Shown: positions 12,069 through 24,058, counted from the stretch's first letter. The stretch: DNA of 64,000 bases from Botryotinia globosa (GCA_014898425.1 RCSZ01000008.1:1251501-1315500), one strand, 5' to 3'. Numbers and translations are program-made. The notes: generated by a model from the letters alone, not told the origin.

Positions 12069-14908
12069 GAGATGGCTATCTAGATGTATGATAGAATAAT
12101 AATTCAACCAAAACCCCCTGAAATCCAATGGTACATATGTATCATCTCCCGCTTCAGGAATTGGCGGTAATGATTTGACCCGCGAAAGGAAGTTGGCAAT
12201 GTTGAAAGACTTTTAGAGCTTGGGGAAATTGGAGAAAATGTTGATTTTTATGGCATTCGAGAAGCTGGAATTATCTGACCCACACCGAATAGGTACGAGG
12301 TCGGGAAACATGCGATATCAGAAAGCGGGGAGGAGAAAGCCCAAATAAACGGTGTAGTTCAGAGACAAACCAACCCATTGCCGCAGAGAGCGAGAAGAGT
12401 GCTTTAGTCCTTGTCTGATACTTCCTAGGCACGAGACCTCTCGGTATGTAAGACTAAGGAGGTATAACTATGGCGCATCTGCTATAGTGAGGGGTGAAAG
12501 ATCTCCGTCGCTGAAGTCGAGGAAAGTTGCTCGATCATACATGACAAGCACCAGACAAATGAATTTTTCAATTGCTAGAAAAAGGTCAAGCAATGGCTAA
12601 GCATTTGTGTATTGAGGACGGAGAGAATTGTAAGTTTTGATGCCGAGAATAGTCATCTAACTTTTTTTCATTTTGCAAAAGAGGTGATTTTTCTTCCATT
12701 GTTGTAAGTGAACTGTAAAATTGCCCCTCCGTCTGGCACATTTGATCCGTCCGATGCTGCCAAAGGAAGCTACTTTTCGTTGCCTAGAATAAGAAGAGTA
12801 GACCAGCTAGCGCATAATGGGCATTATAGAGGAAGTGATGGCGATTGTCAAGTATAAGAGACAGAGGTTGTCGATCTATCTGGTTTCTCAGGGATAGCAC
12901 AAGCTCGATTGCTGAATTTGGAAGATGAATTTGCTTTGCCCGACGCAGCACTGAAAGCAGAGTATTTTACGCTACTGTAAAGATATAGAGTAATGGTTGA
13001 TCTTCCTGTGCTTTTAAGAGATGAAACAGTGCTGCTGTTATGATCAACAATACTGATTCGATTCGTGTTTGGTAGGTGGCAGGGAGAGTATATGCTTGAT
13101 CTCTAGATAAAGAGTCGGAGACTGCTAATTGTATAGTAAGATCCAGAGACGAAATCGTCGAAACCGTTCGAATGGCGACAAAAAGGTGAGGGATCAGAAT
13201 CAGATATCAAGAGACGAGAGGATTTCGACCACTAGGGCAATGGGAATGGCTTAAGACTCAGCTGATGGGCCTGAGGGATGATTTCTATTTGATACTGAAG
13301 GGAGGGGAGGATCTAGTCGACCGGCTTGATCCATTCGAGGACGAGAACCTCGTCAGGACCGGAAGAAGACGAGAAAAAGTGGAGTTCTTCTGGTGTCTTC
13401 AAGAAGAGCACTGTAATGCTGCAGAAGGAAGTGTTACTGTCCAGTAGTCTGATAGCTTCATAAATCTTTCGTAGCAGTGTTGCAAAGCTAGAGCGGGGGA
13501 ATCCTTCCGGCGCTTCCGAAATGAGAATAAGTCGAAACAAGAGAAAAGGGGAGAAAATATCAGGATAGCCTAGCAAATTCAAAGACGAGCCTCTTCGTAG
13601 AACTGGAGTAGAGTGAGAGGAGAGTAGCAACCGTCTGGTACCTCTATACCATGAGCTATTAGATGCTTCCAAGGAAACTGGACTCAACTCAACCAAATTG
13701 ATGGATCTTGAGGTGAGATTCATGGCAGGTCTAAAATACAGCGAGAATAAGGTGAAATCCGTCTGGTGCCCTCAAAGCGAGAATAGTCCCATGCCAAAAC
13801 AAAGACGGCAACGCAATAGATTCTCTTGATATTTTCGAAAGCAGAAGTGTTTCAACGGCATAGCTGAATTCGAAATTGGTGAAAAACGGTCTCGTGAATC
13901 CAGAACGAGAGGGCTCAGGTGCTGCTAAGGAAGAATAAAGTATGCCGAGTTCGTCTGGCAGCTTTGAGCACAATATCGCTCCAGTGAAAGGAGTAAGACG
14001 AGAAAATATTGTGGAGCCTGGTATTCTAATGGCGATAAGGGTTCGAAGGAGAAGCAAATATAGTATCTCATCCGTGTCTAATAGGTGCCAGGGAGGAGAA
14101 ACAATCGATACCGATAGAAGGAGAATGGAAGGCTGGTACAAGTGGTAGAATGAAGACCGGAACCACTCGAGTCTTTGCGATAATGTAATGAAAGCGTAAA
14201 GGGTCGTCTAGTCTCCCGTGAGGACGATCGTGGGAATGCTAAAACGTAAACGCGTCACAAGCTGCCCTGAAGTTATGCCAGAGCTACAGGGAGAAGATGG
14301 TAGTAAATAGTTTCAGGGACTGTATATTGAAGCTTTTCGCGAGTACGATAGTACAGTAGGAATTGTCGAATGACCTTGGACCGTCTTCGGGTGTTCTCTC
14401 GAGCGGAAGAACGGTGTGGTTTGTCGATTAAGGAAATATGATTGCTTTGTCTGGAGAAAACTGGGCGATCTTGCGCGCTGTGTACCTTGCGAAGAGAACC
14501 TAATCTTTCGGGGAAAGCCCTAATCGATAACAGATAGCTCACAAGGACCGACTTCGCACGAAGAATCAACCGCAGCTTTCTCATTTAGACCTTCGACCGT
14601 CTTTCAGCCTTCTCGGGAGCAGAATATCGGCGAGGAATGTCAACTAGATGGGGAGGAAGGGGAGAAGGAGGAGCGAGAGAGGAGATGCGAGACTCGTATT
14701 GGTTGAACAAGACTGAGACGACCTTGCGCTTACTATGCCTTGAGAACAGACGTCTCAAGGACCAAATACGCACGAAGGATTGCCAGAAGGTCTCTTAGTT
14801 GCCCAGGGACGAGGCTGAGATATGACGGAAACGAAAGAGAGGCGAATCATGGGACCGTTTGGTATAATCCAGTGACGGTAAGGCGATTGCGAGGATCGAG
14901 ACGAAAAA
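12069..14908. repeat. Degenerate repeat field with a recurring ~35-bp motif
   Basis: I find no gene in this 2.8-kb stretch. Copies of a decayed motif recur. On the minus strand it reads roughly ATTCTCGCTTTGAGGGC followed by CACCAGACGGA. Copies lie near 12725, 13390, 13500, 13630, 13758, 13950, 14205, 14380, 14590 and 14790, with spacings of about 110-255 bp. A second motif (GAGCCTCGTC..GAAC) recurs about 40-60 bp away, for example near 13345, 13577 and 13890. Two minus-strand open frames (13313-13723 and 13731-14141) carry the peptide form of the motif (APEGF, APDGF, TPEEL, LPDEL). They have no domain I know and are not in one frame with each other. I read them as chance openings in an old repeat, though a fast-evolving small protein cannot be excluded. 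Confidence 0.5.
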
Positions 14909-15862
14909 CTATGAATGTGAGGAAGTGGAATCATGCGAGTTGTCTGATTGATCGATCGTATCGCTCCTGGCACGCAGGTGCTTCCGGAAGAGTTTCCTAA
15001 GCTCCTCGACATCTAACCCCATGTTTCGAATCTCCGTGTCAGTCGGTTCCTTGTAATTTTCATAGCCAATGTCGCAAAGCACCGCCCATTCTCTGTTAAG
15101 TTCGATTTTGGGGTAGATCCACCCTTCCCCTCCCGAAGCATCACGAGTTGCTTGCTCAATAGCTTGCGCAGCTTTCTGAAAATTGGTACCATGCGTAGCG
15201 TACATAGTTCCAGGTCCGTCGCTTGGATACCTTGTATACATGAATTGCATGGCATGTATCATCTCATGGGCAAGGGTCCCCAACATTTGACTTATAGCCT
15301 CGTGGTAGTCCCGTACAGGGTTAAAAGCTACTACGTCCAAGATGTATATCGTTACACGATTGATATTGCCGTCTAAATTGCCTTGGGCGAGACCCAGGTT
15401 GAGAGCCCCATTATCCGATTCCAACCCAACCTTCCTAGCTCGATCAAGAACAGAGACCAACTCAAGGTCGAAGATAATTTTGATCTTGTCGTCAGCGGAT
15501 TCTTTCACGACAGAGCTTTTGACCATTCCTCCGAAGAAGAAATGGTTATAGATATCCTTATAAGTTGTAAGGATAGTTTTGGGGTCTAGGATGGAGGTGA
15601 ACGGTTGGTAGAATTGTAACAATTGGTCGTAATCAAGGTGATATTTGATGATTTGTGATCTGCGTACACAGTTTAAGATCATTTCAGAGACGTCAGCCCA
15701 GCTGTGAGATACTGGCTTCATGATAAAAGAATCACAAGGATTCTCAGGATAGGCGATCGGTTCAGTGGGAATAGGTGATGGCAATGCGGAGTTGCCAGTG
15801 TCCAGCTGCGGGTACTTTTCGTCCCACGGCCCAGAAGAGGTTGCATACCATTGGATAGTCAT
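14909..15862 (-). CDS. SprT-like zinc metallopeptidase-domain protein
   Basis: A single-exon gene of 317 residues. Residues 199-203 are HEMIH, the HExxH zinc-binding catalytic motif, and His224 in ATHGTNFQKA provides the third ligand, as in the SprT-like family. The helix before it (LGTLAHEMIH) and the LDPKTILTTYKDIYNHFFFGGMV segment (about 91-113) also fit the family, in which a 'nxxfFgg' strand precedes the protease. SprT-like proteins such as Wss1 and Spartan remove proteins crosslinked to DNA. This one has no zinc ribbon or PIP/SHP box that I can see, and ends in a Ser/Asp/His-rich tail. A nuclear proteolytic role is therefore only an inference. The gene borders the degenerate repeat field on its 3' side and a gene desert on its 5' side. 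Confidence 0.8.
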   Translation of the reverse strand: MTIQWYATSSGPWDEKYPQLDTGNSALPSPIPTEPIAYPENPCDSFIMKPVSHSWADVSEMILNCVRRSQIIKYHLDYDQLLQFYQPFTSILDPKTILTTYKDIYNHFFFGGMVKSSVVKESADDKIKIIFDLELVSVLDRARKVGLESDNGALNLGLAQGNLDGNINRVTIYILDVVAFNPVRDYHEAISQMLGTLAHEMIHAMQFMYTRYPSDGPGTMYATHGTNFQKAAQAIEQATRDASGGEGWIYPKIELNREWAVLCDIGYENYKEPTDTEIRNMGLDVEELRKLFRKHLRARSDTIDQSDNSHDSTSSHS

Positions 15863-17838
15863 TGCTAATAACTGTGCAATAGATCGCCTGTAATATTTGG
15901 AGAAGATGTGAGAGTTATGAGAGAGATGGTACTGTTTGAAGAAGAAATGGATGATTGTGGTGTGGTTTGGAAATTAAGTGTGCAAAACGAATTGATTTTG
16001 AGAATTATCTATCAATTTGTGCGTGTATCTTCAAGCTCAATTGAAAAAGCTTGGCGAGAAATTGCTTTTACTCATGGAAAACTCTTCAAACTACAAACTG
16101 AGTACCTTCACAATTGAAATTCACTTCTTAGCTTTCAATCGGGTTATTTTGACATGGGTCTTCTATCAGCCGCCCCAAATCAGGCTGCTTTAACGCCGCC
16201 TTGCCTGAGCTTCATTGTGTTGAGACTACAGCCTTTTTATTTTGATTGAAACTGTTGAGGAAAAGTTCATTATTGGCTTTATTAGTTCATTTCAGGGTTC
16301 AAATAGATAATTGCAAAGACCAACAGTTCATTGCTGTTGGACTCGCGTAAAAAGGGGTCACAACAACAATCTTGAATTTTCAGCTCTTAATTTTTAATTT
16401 TCGCTACGAACTCCTGAGTACTATGATCAACTTTTTAGAACAATAAATCAACTTTTTTGTTTTGAAAAGGTAGACACAGTAATACATATGATTCATTAGG
16501 GATTACACTACAATACATTGTTATTAGATAGACTTGAGACGTAAAAGTCAGCCCTTCTTGGATCAAATCTTACTTTTACGACAGGGCATCTCTCAGTATA
16601 TTTAAAATGACTCATTGGCTGAGCCATTATTAAAGGTTCAAATAATAAGATGTTTTCTGCAGTTGATTGCGTCTCCACCTTTTGTATGGATGCACAAGAT
16701 ACCAGTAAACGTGTTGCGCCTGGCTGGGAATAAAATTAGAACATGTCATCAACATAGTGAATCTGGGGCGGGAACTTCCATCCTTATCACAGGCAGCAGG
16801 TGGTACACTAAATGCATTCTTGTGGTTGGTTAATACATTTGTTGAATTGAATTACCCAACCAGCATTTTTTCGTAGAAGTATCTCCAATAAGAAATGTCG
16901 ATTGCGAGCCACGTGCGGTAGTAGATAGGTCACATGTGACCCTCAAGAAGTGCATAGGGAGCTCTCAAGATTTAGTAGCGTGTTCTTGTTCTCACCCTGA
17001 ATTTTCGTTTCGCCCTTGTAGCCTTATTTACACTTCCAATAAGAGTCACAATAGAAGTTATCTTTTCTGCGTCTAGAACGACCACTATGTGCCGAATGCA
17101 GTATATAATTTGAGCAGTTATTCACCATTGCAAACTAAAGACATAAAACTTCATTGATTCGAAGAGCTATATACCTATGTACAGATTGGTAAGAGATCAG
17201 AAGTCACCAGCGAAAGTCATTTGCAGGGTCTGCGTATCCGCGAACATTGAGGAATAAGTTGGAATTGAACGGTATCTCTAATCTAGGTGTGAGAAGATCT
17301 AATAAAAACCTCAGTATTGAAGATATGAAAGCCATGTTTAGTTGCCTATACACAAGGTTGGAAAGAATAGATCTACAATGAATCAAAATCTTCACTGCAT
17401 TTTCTCATGTCCGAGAAGCCCTGGCCAAGGAATGGGACACCTGGATGATTAAATCGAAGAACGGCACAGTCTATCACATGTTTATCTCGTCAAATCAGTG
17501 TTCCTTGTCATAGAATACATACATATTCAGAGTACAACACAAGATAGTCTATCCCACATAATCGAGGAACCCTCAAGCCTGACGAAGTTTGGATACTTTG
17601 AAAGCTTATATTGAATCATGGCTATACAGTGAGCTATCATAGATGGTAAAACAGAGATTGCAAATGTTCAAACAAATTTACATAATTCCTATTGAATAGC
17701 CGGCTTTAAGTCTCATGAAGTGTTGCGCAATGAAACCACACCGTGATACGTGCACGTGATCTTCCACCCTCGATGCTTTACACATAAGGCCAGTAGCGTT
17801 TCATCTAACCAACATACATGCAAAATCTGCGCAAAATT

Positions 17839-17983
17839 GGGAGCATAGTTCAATTGGTCAGAACATATACCGAAAGGGCAGATTGCCCAGATCTTCATTA
17901 CAACTCTGGTGCACCAGGGGTGATGGTTCATGAGGTTCTCTGACTGCATGTGTAAGATGTGAGTTCGATTCTCACTGTTCCCA
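17839..17983 (+). tRNA. tRNA-like sequence with ~72-nt anticodon-loop insertion
   Basis: The ends fold as a tRNA. The acceptor stem GGGAGCA/TGTTCCC has 7 pairs with one G-T. The D-stem is GTTC/GAAC, the anticodon stem is TATAC/GTGTA, and the T-arm is GTGAG-TTCGATT-CTCAC, followed by discriminator A. A-box and B-box sequences are good. Between the anticodon-stem halves lie 79 nt instead of 7, which would imply an intron of about 72 nt. The insert carries a GGGCA/TGCCC hairpin and the palindrome CTGGTGCACCAG. With a standard intron after position 37 the loop lacks the usual T33, so I cannot name the anticodon. It could be a real intron-bearing tRNA or a pseudogene. Confidence 0.4.
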
Positions 17984-18327
17984 GACCATCAGTCTTTTGC
18001 TAATCTCTTCTTCTTAATAACTGATCTTTCTGATCTTTTTGACGATTGGAGGTGAGATGCATAGATACCATCTTATTTGTGGGACTCATGCTGCAAACGC
18101 CCACCCGCACCTCATCAACCTATCATCTTTATTATATGTGCACCAAGAAACCCGAAAATATTGCTATACACGACTTTGTTACATGCTACACTACCAAGAA
18201 AGATGAGAAATATAAAGCTGGGTGTATGAATCTCAACTTCCTTGTCCTCTCAAGATACTCACCATGCATCATTTAGAGGTCTATTGATAGCAAGTTCCGA
18301 AAGCATTTTGAACCATGTTAATATCAC

Positions 18328-18399
18328 AGTCCAACCCTCACTGCCTTCAATATTTTTCCCTGGTTTACGACCTGATATAGAAACAGTGAGGGTTGAACT
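18328..18399. repeat. 16-bp inverted repeat with 40-bp loop
   Basis: AGTCCAACCCTCACTG at 18328-18343 and its reverse complement at 18384-18399 differ by one base, giving a strong potential hairpin. It lies between two tRNA-like sequences. Function is unknown. Confidence 0.8.
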
Positions 18400-18564
18400 C
18401 ACACTTTTCCAGGTAGCTTGAGTAGATATTAATCTCCTTTACGAGTCTCGTGCAGCTTTCGCTCTCCCTTGCATCCAGATTTCACCACCAATCCTCTAAG
18501 TGTCTATAGCGAAATATACCAATCTGTAACTAAAGAGATAGGCTCTCCATTCTTAAACCACATA

Positions 18565-18714
18565 AGGAGCATAGTTCAACTGGTAAGGACGCGCACCACG
18601 AATTCAAGTATCTCACACCTACGGGCACGAGAGCATACACTGCTCATGCAACGCCCGACGCTCATTGAATGCTTTTGATTGTGTAAGATGTGAGTTCGGT
18701 TCCCACTACTTCTA
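18565..18714 (+). tRNA. tRNA-like sequence, degenerate, with ~84-nt anticodon-loop insertion
   Basis: This resembles the sequence at 17839. The D-arm is TAGTTCAACTGGT, and the 3' part shares GTGTAAGATGTGAGTTCG with it. The acceptor AGGAGCA/TACTTCT has 6 of 7 pairs, the D-stem is GTTC/GGAC, the anticodon stem CGCAC/GTGTA has 4 of 5, and the T-stem GTGAG/CCCAC has 4 of 5. The mismatches suggest a decaying paralogue. No credible anticodon can be assigned. Confidence 0.3.
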
Positions 18715-21700
18715 ATTTATTTTCACCCTATCTTAGGTATTATGGAATAACTTCTTCCTTGGAATTTTCAATGGAGTGAAGATGCAGAATAGCGAGAGGG
18801 GCCATCTTTGATGCAGGCATTTATGTTTGTATATAAATCACGTTTTGGTCATCAAATTAATTCCAATCATTCTATTCGATTGGGAGAACGCACACATCAA
18901 ACACTCGAGCCTAGACAGGCATCAGCGCCGAATACATCGCAAATCCATGATGATAGATGATAGAATGCAGGAAATTGTCGATGTGAGGTAATCAAGCCTG
19001 ATTAGTGTGAGTCTGAAACACGGTGAACTTGAATTCTTAAGTAATTTCCTCCTTTCGAAATCGGCTCGCCTTTTTCTTCTTTCCGAATAAACATAATGTT
19101 GGGCGCCAAAGCGGATCTCTCAAAGAAAAGAGCATCAGCATAAGTATATCGACTAATCATTATTTGGTCTCAAGTTACTTTACCAAAGTAATAGCACTCT
19201 ATTTAGATCAGCACAGAGATGATGAGATTAGAAGAGAGGTGCGCGATGCAATTTCGAACCTTGATATCTCCCTTCTACAAATAGATCACCTATCAAAATA
19301 GCTATGCTATTGAGACTCATGAATGAGTGAAGATGAGAGGATGTAATAGCATCTGTTCTTGTTGGAAGGAGGAAGTTGTAAGTTTCTGGAGGCACGGATG
19401 TGTTCCCCAATAAGAACACCTAGTTATTCATCTATCTTGCAGCGAGCCTTCAACCCTACATACTAACGTTTACAAACTCAAAACATACAGGAAGAGATTA
19501 ATACAGTTGAATCTTAGACATTTGAAATATGAAATGTAAAATGAAGTCGAGTATTTAGAAGCTCAAAGTACACCTCGAATACGGCCAAAGAGTTATTGGC
19601 TTGTCCCGTTTGAACCTCGTTGAGATTCTCATATCTAAATCATACCATCAAGCTAATGATGGAAGACTTGAAGCAGACGTCAGCTGACGAACCATCAAAA
19701 GGTCGATCGCCATAGTATGCCAGTCGCATGGGCAGTGACAAACAGAACCCCGCTGGGTCGGCAGTATCTCCGCTCCAAGTTGTAGTTGAATTCTTCAAAG
19801 AAGCAGTTTCTTGAAATGGATTGCCAATTATATCTATTCAACCTTCAACTCCCTTTCTCTGTTCAGAAATGATGAATCCTGGATGCGTGCGGGCGCTTGC
19901 CCGTAAAGTTCTTTTGTGGAACTCGATTTCTCCGAACATCAAACACATGCACCGACTGGAGCGAGAAGGCCAGTTGCACTCATCTCGGACAGCTAGATAA
20001 GAATACTTGTTCAGCGTAAGGTAAATTTGTTTATCTAACTCCCAAAGGTTATTGACATTGAGGGGGGAAATTTCTCTTGAAGTCAATCTTCACAAACTAG
20101 TGACTCCACCCTTAGTGTCAAACGTGCATCGACTTATCAAGATTGATTCATGGACATCAATATCAAGTCAAATCAACGAAATAATGTTATTCAATATAGA
20201 GTGTCCGCATCATAATTTGAGAAGACAACGCAAGCTTCACGCACGAAAAAATCTCGATATCAGCCAGTCCCTTTAGCCTCATTATGAGCTCGGAATATGA
20301 GTTTGATTTCTATCCTGTTCAAAAGTTCATCTGTATTTTCGTTTATAACTTTACGAAATTTTGATTCTTCGTAACAGTACATGAAACTTAGAATAATAAA
20401 ACCTGTGGTACGATTGTGGCTTGAGGCTGCGGAAATATGACTACTGGATCAAAAATAGCAACCAAGCTCTTCAATCTTCAAGTAGAATATGACTTACAAT
20501 TTCAATTGGGTATAGAGAAGCCTGCCTGTGATTGAGATGAATTAATGGATACAACTGACCTTTGTGCTCCAGATTAAGAAGTACCAATCCCAGCTAGCTT
20601 CCAAGACGAGTTCATCCATTGCACCTTCATATACGTCAACAACAACTCTCCTTCATAATGCATCGAAGGGACTTTAGCTTAGTGGTAAAACAATGCTGCA
20701 GTATGATTCGTACCAGGTGCCTCGCTCCCTCGGGCGGGCATCCATCCAGCTCCATATGTTTTTGCTGCTTTTGCTTCTTCTTCCAACCATGATGATTAAA
20801 TGTTCCAAAAAGTGAAAGTTTTCGTGTCCGCTTATGGCTTTCGTGGAGTGGAGTCTATTATTTGCTGTATTTGTTTCTGAACAAGGAAAGAGCTCTCGCC
20901 TTCCAACAATTCAAACGTTCTTTCTCCAGATTGTGAAAGCTTAAACGAATCTACATGCTAAGACTTCCACTGCCATTTTTCTTGTATAGGAAGGATCGTG
21001 ACTTAGATGGTATGTATGTATAACACTTCCATAAACACTCAATAACCGAGCGTACCTTGAAATACGCTCGCTCGTGCGATTGTGATGTGTGTATATATTG
21101 GGAGATAGCCGGTTCGACTTCATCTAACTACATGTTATTGCCACTTTTGCTTTTCATGATCATGTTTTGGGCATTCACTAATCATTTGTGATGTTCAGAG
21201 ATTATGAAGGTGTCAGAGACAGACATGCGTGAGCACGATGCAAAAAGAGATGAATGTGATTGTAGCTAGTCTTTTAACTCTTTACACAATCACTTCCTCA
21301 TCCTTATCAAGGGCCTGCTCAGAGATCTCTCAAGAAATTCACCGGGGAATGAATTGATCCCATACTGTACTGTCTGTGAATACTTTGTAATCGTATACTA
21401 ATCAGACGGTAGTGAGTAAATTCAGCGTGGAAAATGATGCAGGGGCCTTTCCCTTGAAAGCTCTATGGAAACTGAGTAAGCTGAGTGATACAATTTGCTA
21501 CTATCGCAAAGTAAGAGAATATTGAAGGACAATTGCTGGTATATTCTTTTCTTTGATCAACTTGCTTCGACTCTTTTATCAGACCGAAGGATTATATCTC
21601 GTATCCGATCCTATAGCTCAGAGTCAATCAAGTAGAAATGCGGATGTTTTTCCGATATTACAAAGTGATATCACAAAGAATCAAAAAACTTGATTAGGAT

Positions 21701-22179
21701 TCAAGGCGTTCCGGACTCCAAAGCCCCGTGACAAGTAAAAAAAGCGTTGGACAAGAAACTTTCGAAATAAAAAGAATCGAAGCTCTGTCTTACATACTCA
21801 CGGTAGAAAGATTCCAAAGCCAAATTATCGAGAATCTCGAAGTGGCCGGCGCGTCTGGAGACAGTTCCGAGGATTGAGCTTTCCTGTATCTGTCACACCT
21901 TGAGATGTATATCCTATCACCGGGTTGCATTCCTATGGTATTTTTTATGATGGTTATGGTATCAATATTTGGACTCTGCAAGTATTTGAGGGTTCTGGTA
22001 TAATTGGTGAAAGGGAAAGGAATTATAGAAAAAAATAAAAATAGTATTGAGATTTTCAGTGTGGAAGAAAAGAAGAACGAAGCCCATAAAACTTCCCAAA
22101 AGCTTCCTCACCTCCAAAATGAAAAGAATCTTCTCGCCTCAAAAAATCAATGAAGAAAACTTGAACCTCCAAAGGGAAA

Positions 22180-22371
22180 TGGAGGTGGCGAGATTCGAAC
22201 TCACGGCTCACTCACCCACAGTAGACCATTCCAATGCGATTCCTGATTCCATTCTAGAATCAATAGAATCGCCCAATTCTTTGCCTCATTATTGTTACTT
22301 CGTGTCAACAAGAGTCTCAGAATGGGGTCTGATCACACCTTGAAGTGCGTATTCTACCATTGAACTACACC
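22180..22371 (-). tRNA. tRNA-like sequence, interrupted, minus strand
   Basis: Read on the minus strand it has a good A-box region (GTGTAGTTCAATGGTAGAAT), an anticodon-type hairpin CGCAC-TTCAAG-GTGTG, and about 110 nt later a good T-arm (GTGAG-TTCGAAT-CTCGC). A CAA (Leu) anticodon would sit in that 6-base loop, but pairing of the acceptor ends is poor at the outer three positions. It is probably a pseudogene or a rearranged tRNA. Confidence 0.3.
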
Positions 22372-22634
22372 CTGTTGATGTTCCGGTAGGGCTTCGTTAA
22401 TTTAAAATATTGAGTGCGTAAATTTACTTGTTGTGAGGATTATCAGAACACTCAGTATTCCCAGAGATAAGATACTAAATGCCATCGTATTGAGATGGTT
22501 GATTTGCTTGCTGCTCTTGGAAATACTATTGATGGGAAGATACTTGAAAAAATGGATGAAATAGATGATATCACATTGATACTATACATCCACTTCATAC
22601 AGACGCAGCTAATAAAGCCATGAAATAGACAATT

Positions 22635-23416
22635 TTATATCAGATTCCTCTCATCTTTCGCTGCCACCACAGCAGCATCCACCATTTCCTTCTCTTTCGT
22701 AATAAAAACATTATGACACGTCTCATAATCCTCTGTCTTGATCATCACCCCCTCACTCTTCACCTTCTCAAGCATAAGATCTCGATATGGCCTAGCCACC
22801 GAATAATCCTGCTGCGTTAAAACATACGTAACAGGAACTCTTATCCACGCATCCCCCTTTGTCTTTGCCTCAAACGCCGACATTGGAGACCTCACAAGAT
22901 GCGGCAGCGCTTTATCGACGATATTATATTCTACACCGCCAAGAAATGAGAGAGATGGGTCTACGGGGAATGTAGATCCATCATCGAAATTCTGATGAAT
23001 TGGGGCCAGAGTTGAGCGAACCCTGCTTCTTGACAGATATCGCAGACCGACGTTCCGGGAACAACAATATAGGCGCACATGTAGAAGAGATGTATGACTC
23101 CTTCTGATTTCCCTTCAGTCTTGCGATCAGCGAATGTTAAGCCTTCGACGGCGTCGGTACCGACTGCTCTACCGTAAGAATGCATGGCCATCAAAACTCG
23201 CTCGTCAGCTTCGACGAGGAATTTCACAACATTGCGGACAGCAACGACGTCTTCTGTAAATGAAGAGACGGGAGGTGATTTATCGTTGCATGAAGGTAGT
23301 TGTGGACAGACGAACTTGAATCCTCGTGCTTCTAAAGCGTCGCTATAGTTCTTGTAGCTGGCAGGGGTATGCCAGGCGCTATGCACTAGAACTATTGTGG
23401 GTAACGAGGTTGCCAT
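22635..23416 (-). pseudogene. Alpha/beta hydrolase, interrupted by an apparent frameshift
   Basis: The start codon at 23416 opens MATSLPTIVLVHSAWHTP, a typical small fungal alpha/beta-hydrolase (AB_hydrolase_6-like) beginning. The nucleophile elbow MHSYG is present, although the next residue is Arg where Gly is usual. The frame reads to about residue 135 and then loses family similarity. The family pattern resumes in another frame from about 23010 (FDDGSTFPVDPSLSF... onward) through the acid (LTQQDYS) and catalytic-His region (ETCHNVF) to the stop at 22635. No intron with acceptable sites, length and phase restores the frame. A one-base indel, real or an assembly error, is the simplest explanation. 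If the frame were intact it would be an esterase-like cytosolic hydrolase of about 260 residues. Confidence 0.6.
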
Positions 23417-24058
23417 GACAATCTGGCGCACGATATATTCAAATCCGAGAAGTTTAGATAGAGGATGAGATGGGTTTAAATCAACGAATTATTGATGTCT
23501 CAGCACAAATCGCAAACAATAAATTTTCGGGGGAAAAACGAATTACAGTACGAACGCGGACAGATTAGGTAGTTTTAGACTGTGCTATTCGCGTCTAACA
23601 AGTTACGCGAGCGATGTTAATGCGCTAGGAATCAACAGTTGGACTCAAGATGCATAAGACCAACACAACCTACCAACAAGCAGCTCCACTACTCATCGTA
23701 CACTTACTTGATCTACTGTCTTGACCAACTGGTTTTGCAAATAGATGCATGAACCAAAACAAGAAAACCCCACAAGAACACAGTCAGACGCTGCATACAA
23801 TCTTAAAAATGATCTCGAATACTTATATTGCGACCGTTTGAATAGTGTGGGGGAACAATACTGAAACCTCCCCTCCGTATTGCAATCACCCAGAAACTGT
23901 TTTGATCGTTGATACATTTCACACTGAAACCCCATCAAACATGTACAAAGCTCAAATTAGGATAATTGCTATCCTGACCTGCTTACGTTTGTGAGTGCAC
24001 TTTTTCAATTTGATTGTAAAGACCATTCTCATCAACATAGCGAATGCACGATTCGTCT
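23417..24058. other. Intergenic region upstream of the hydrolase
   Basis: About 640 bp lie between the hydrolase start and the 3' end of the DUF3176 gene, both on the minus strand. No other feature was recognised. Confidence 0.6.

Larger units (their letters stand above)
15863..22634. other. 6.8-kb gene desert
   Basis: No open frame in this region is longer than about 100 codons or shows a domain. Recognisable content is three interrupted tRNA-like sequences (listed separately), one fainter one near 20668, and a 16-bp inverted repeat at 18328-18399. Base composition is ordinary for the window, so this is not a RIP-type AT island. It may be old transposon or tRNA-cluster remains. Confidence 0.6.

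Noticed and set aside
13313..14141. Two minus-strand open frames of 136 codons in the repeat field
   Set aside because: No known domain, not in the same frame, and their similarity to each other follows the DNA motif. Kept as a finding about the repeat, not as genes.
23000..23050. Intron explanation for the hydrolase frame change
   Set aside because: Candidate donors (GTCAAG, GTCTGC) are poor. The 43-nt option leads to a stop, and the 56-nt option removes a conserved stretch.
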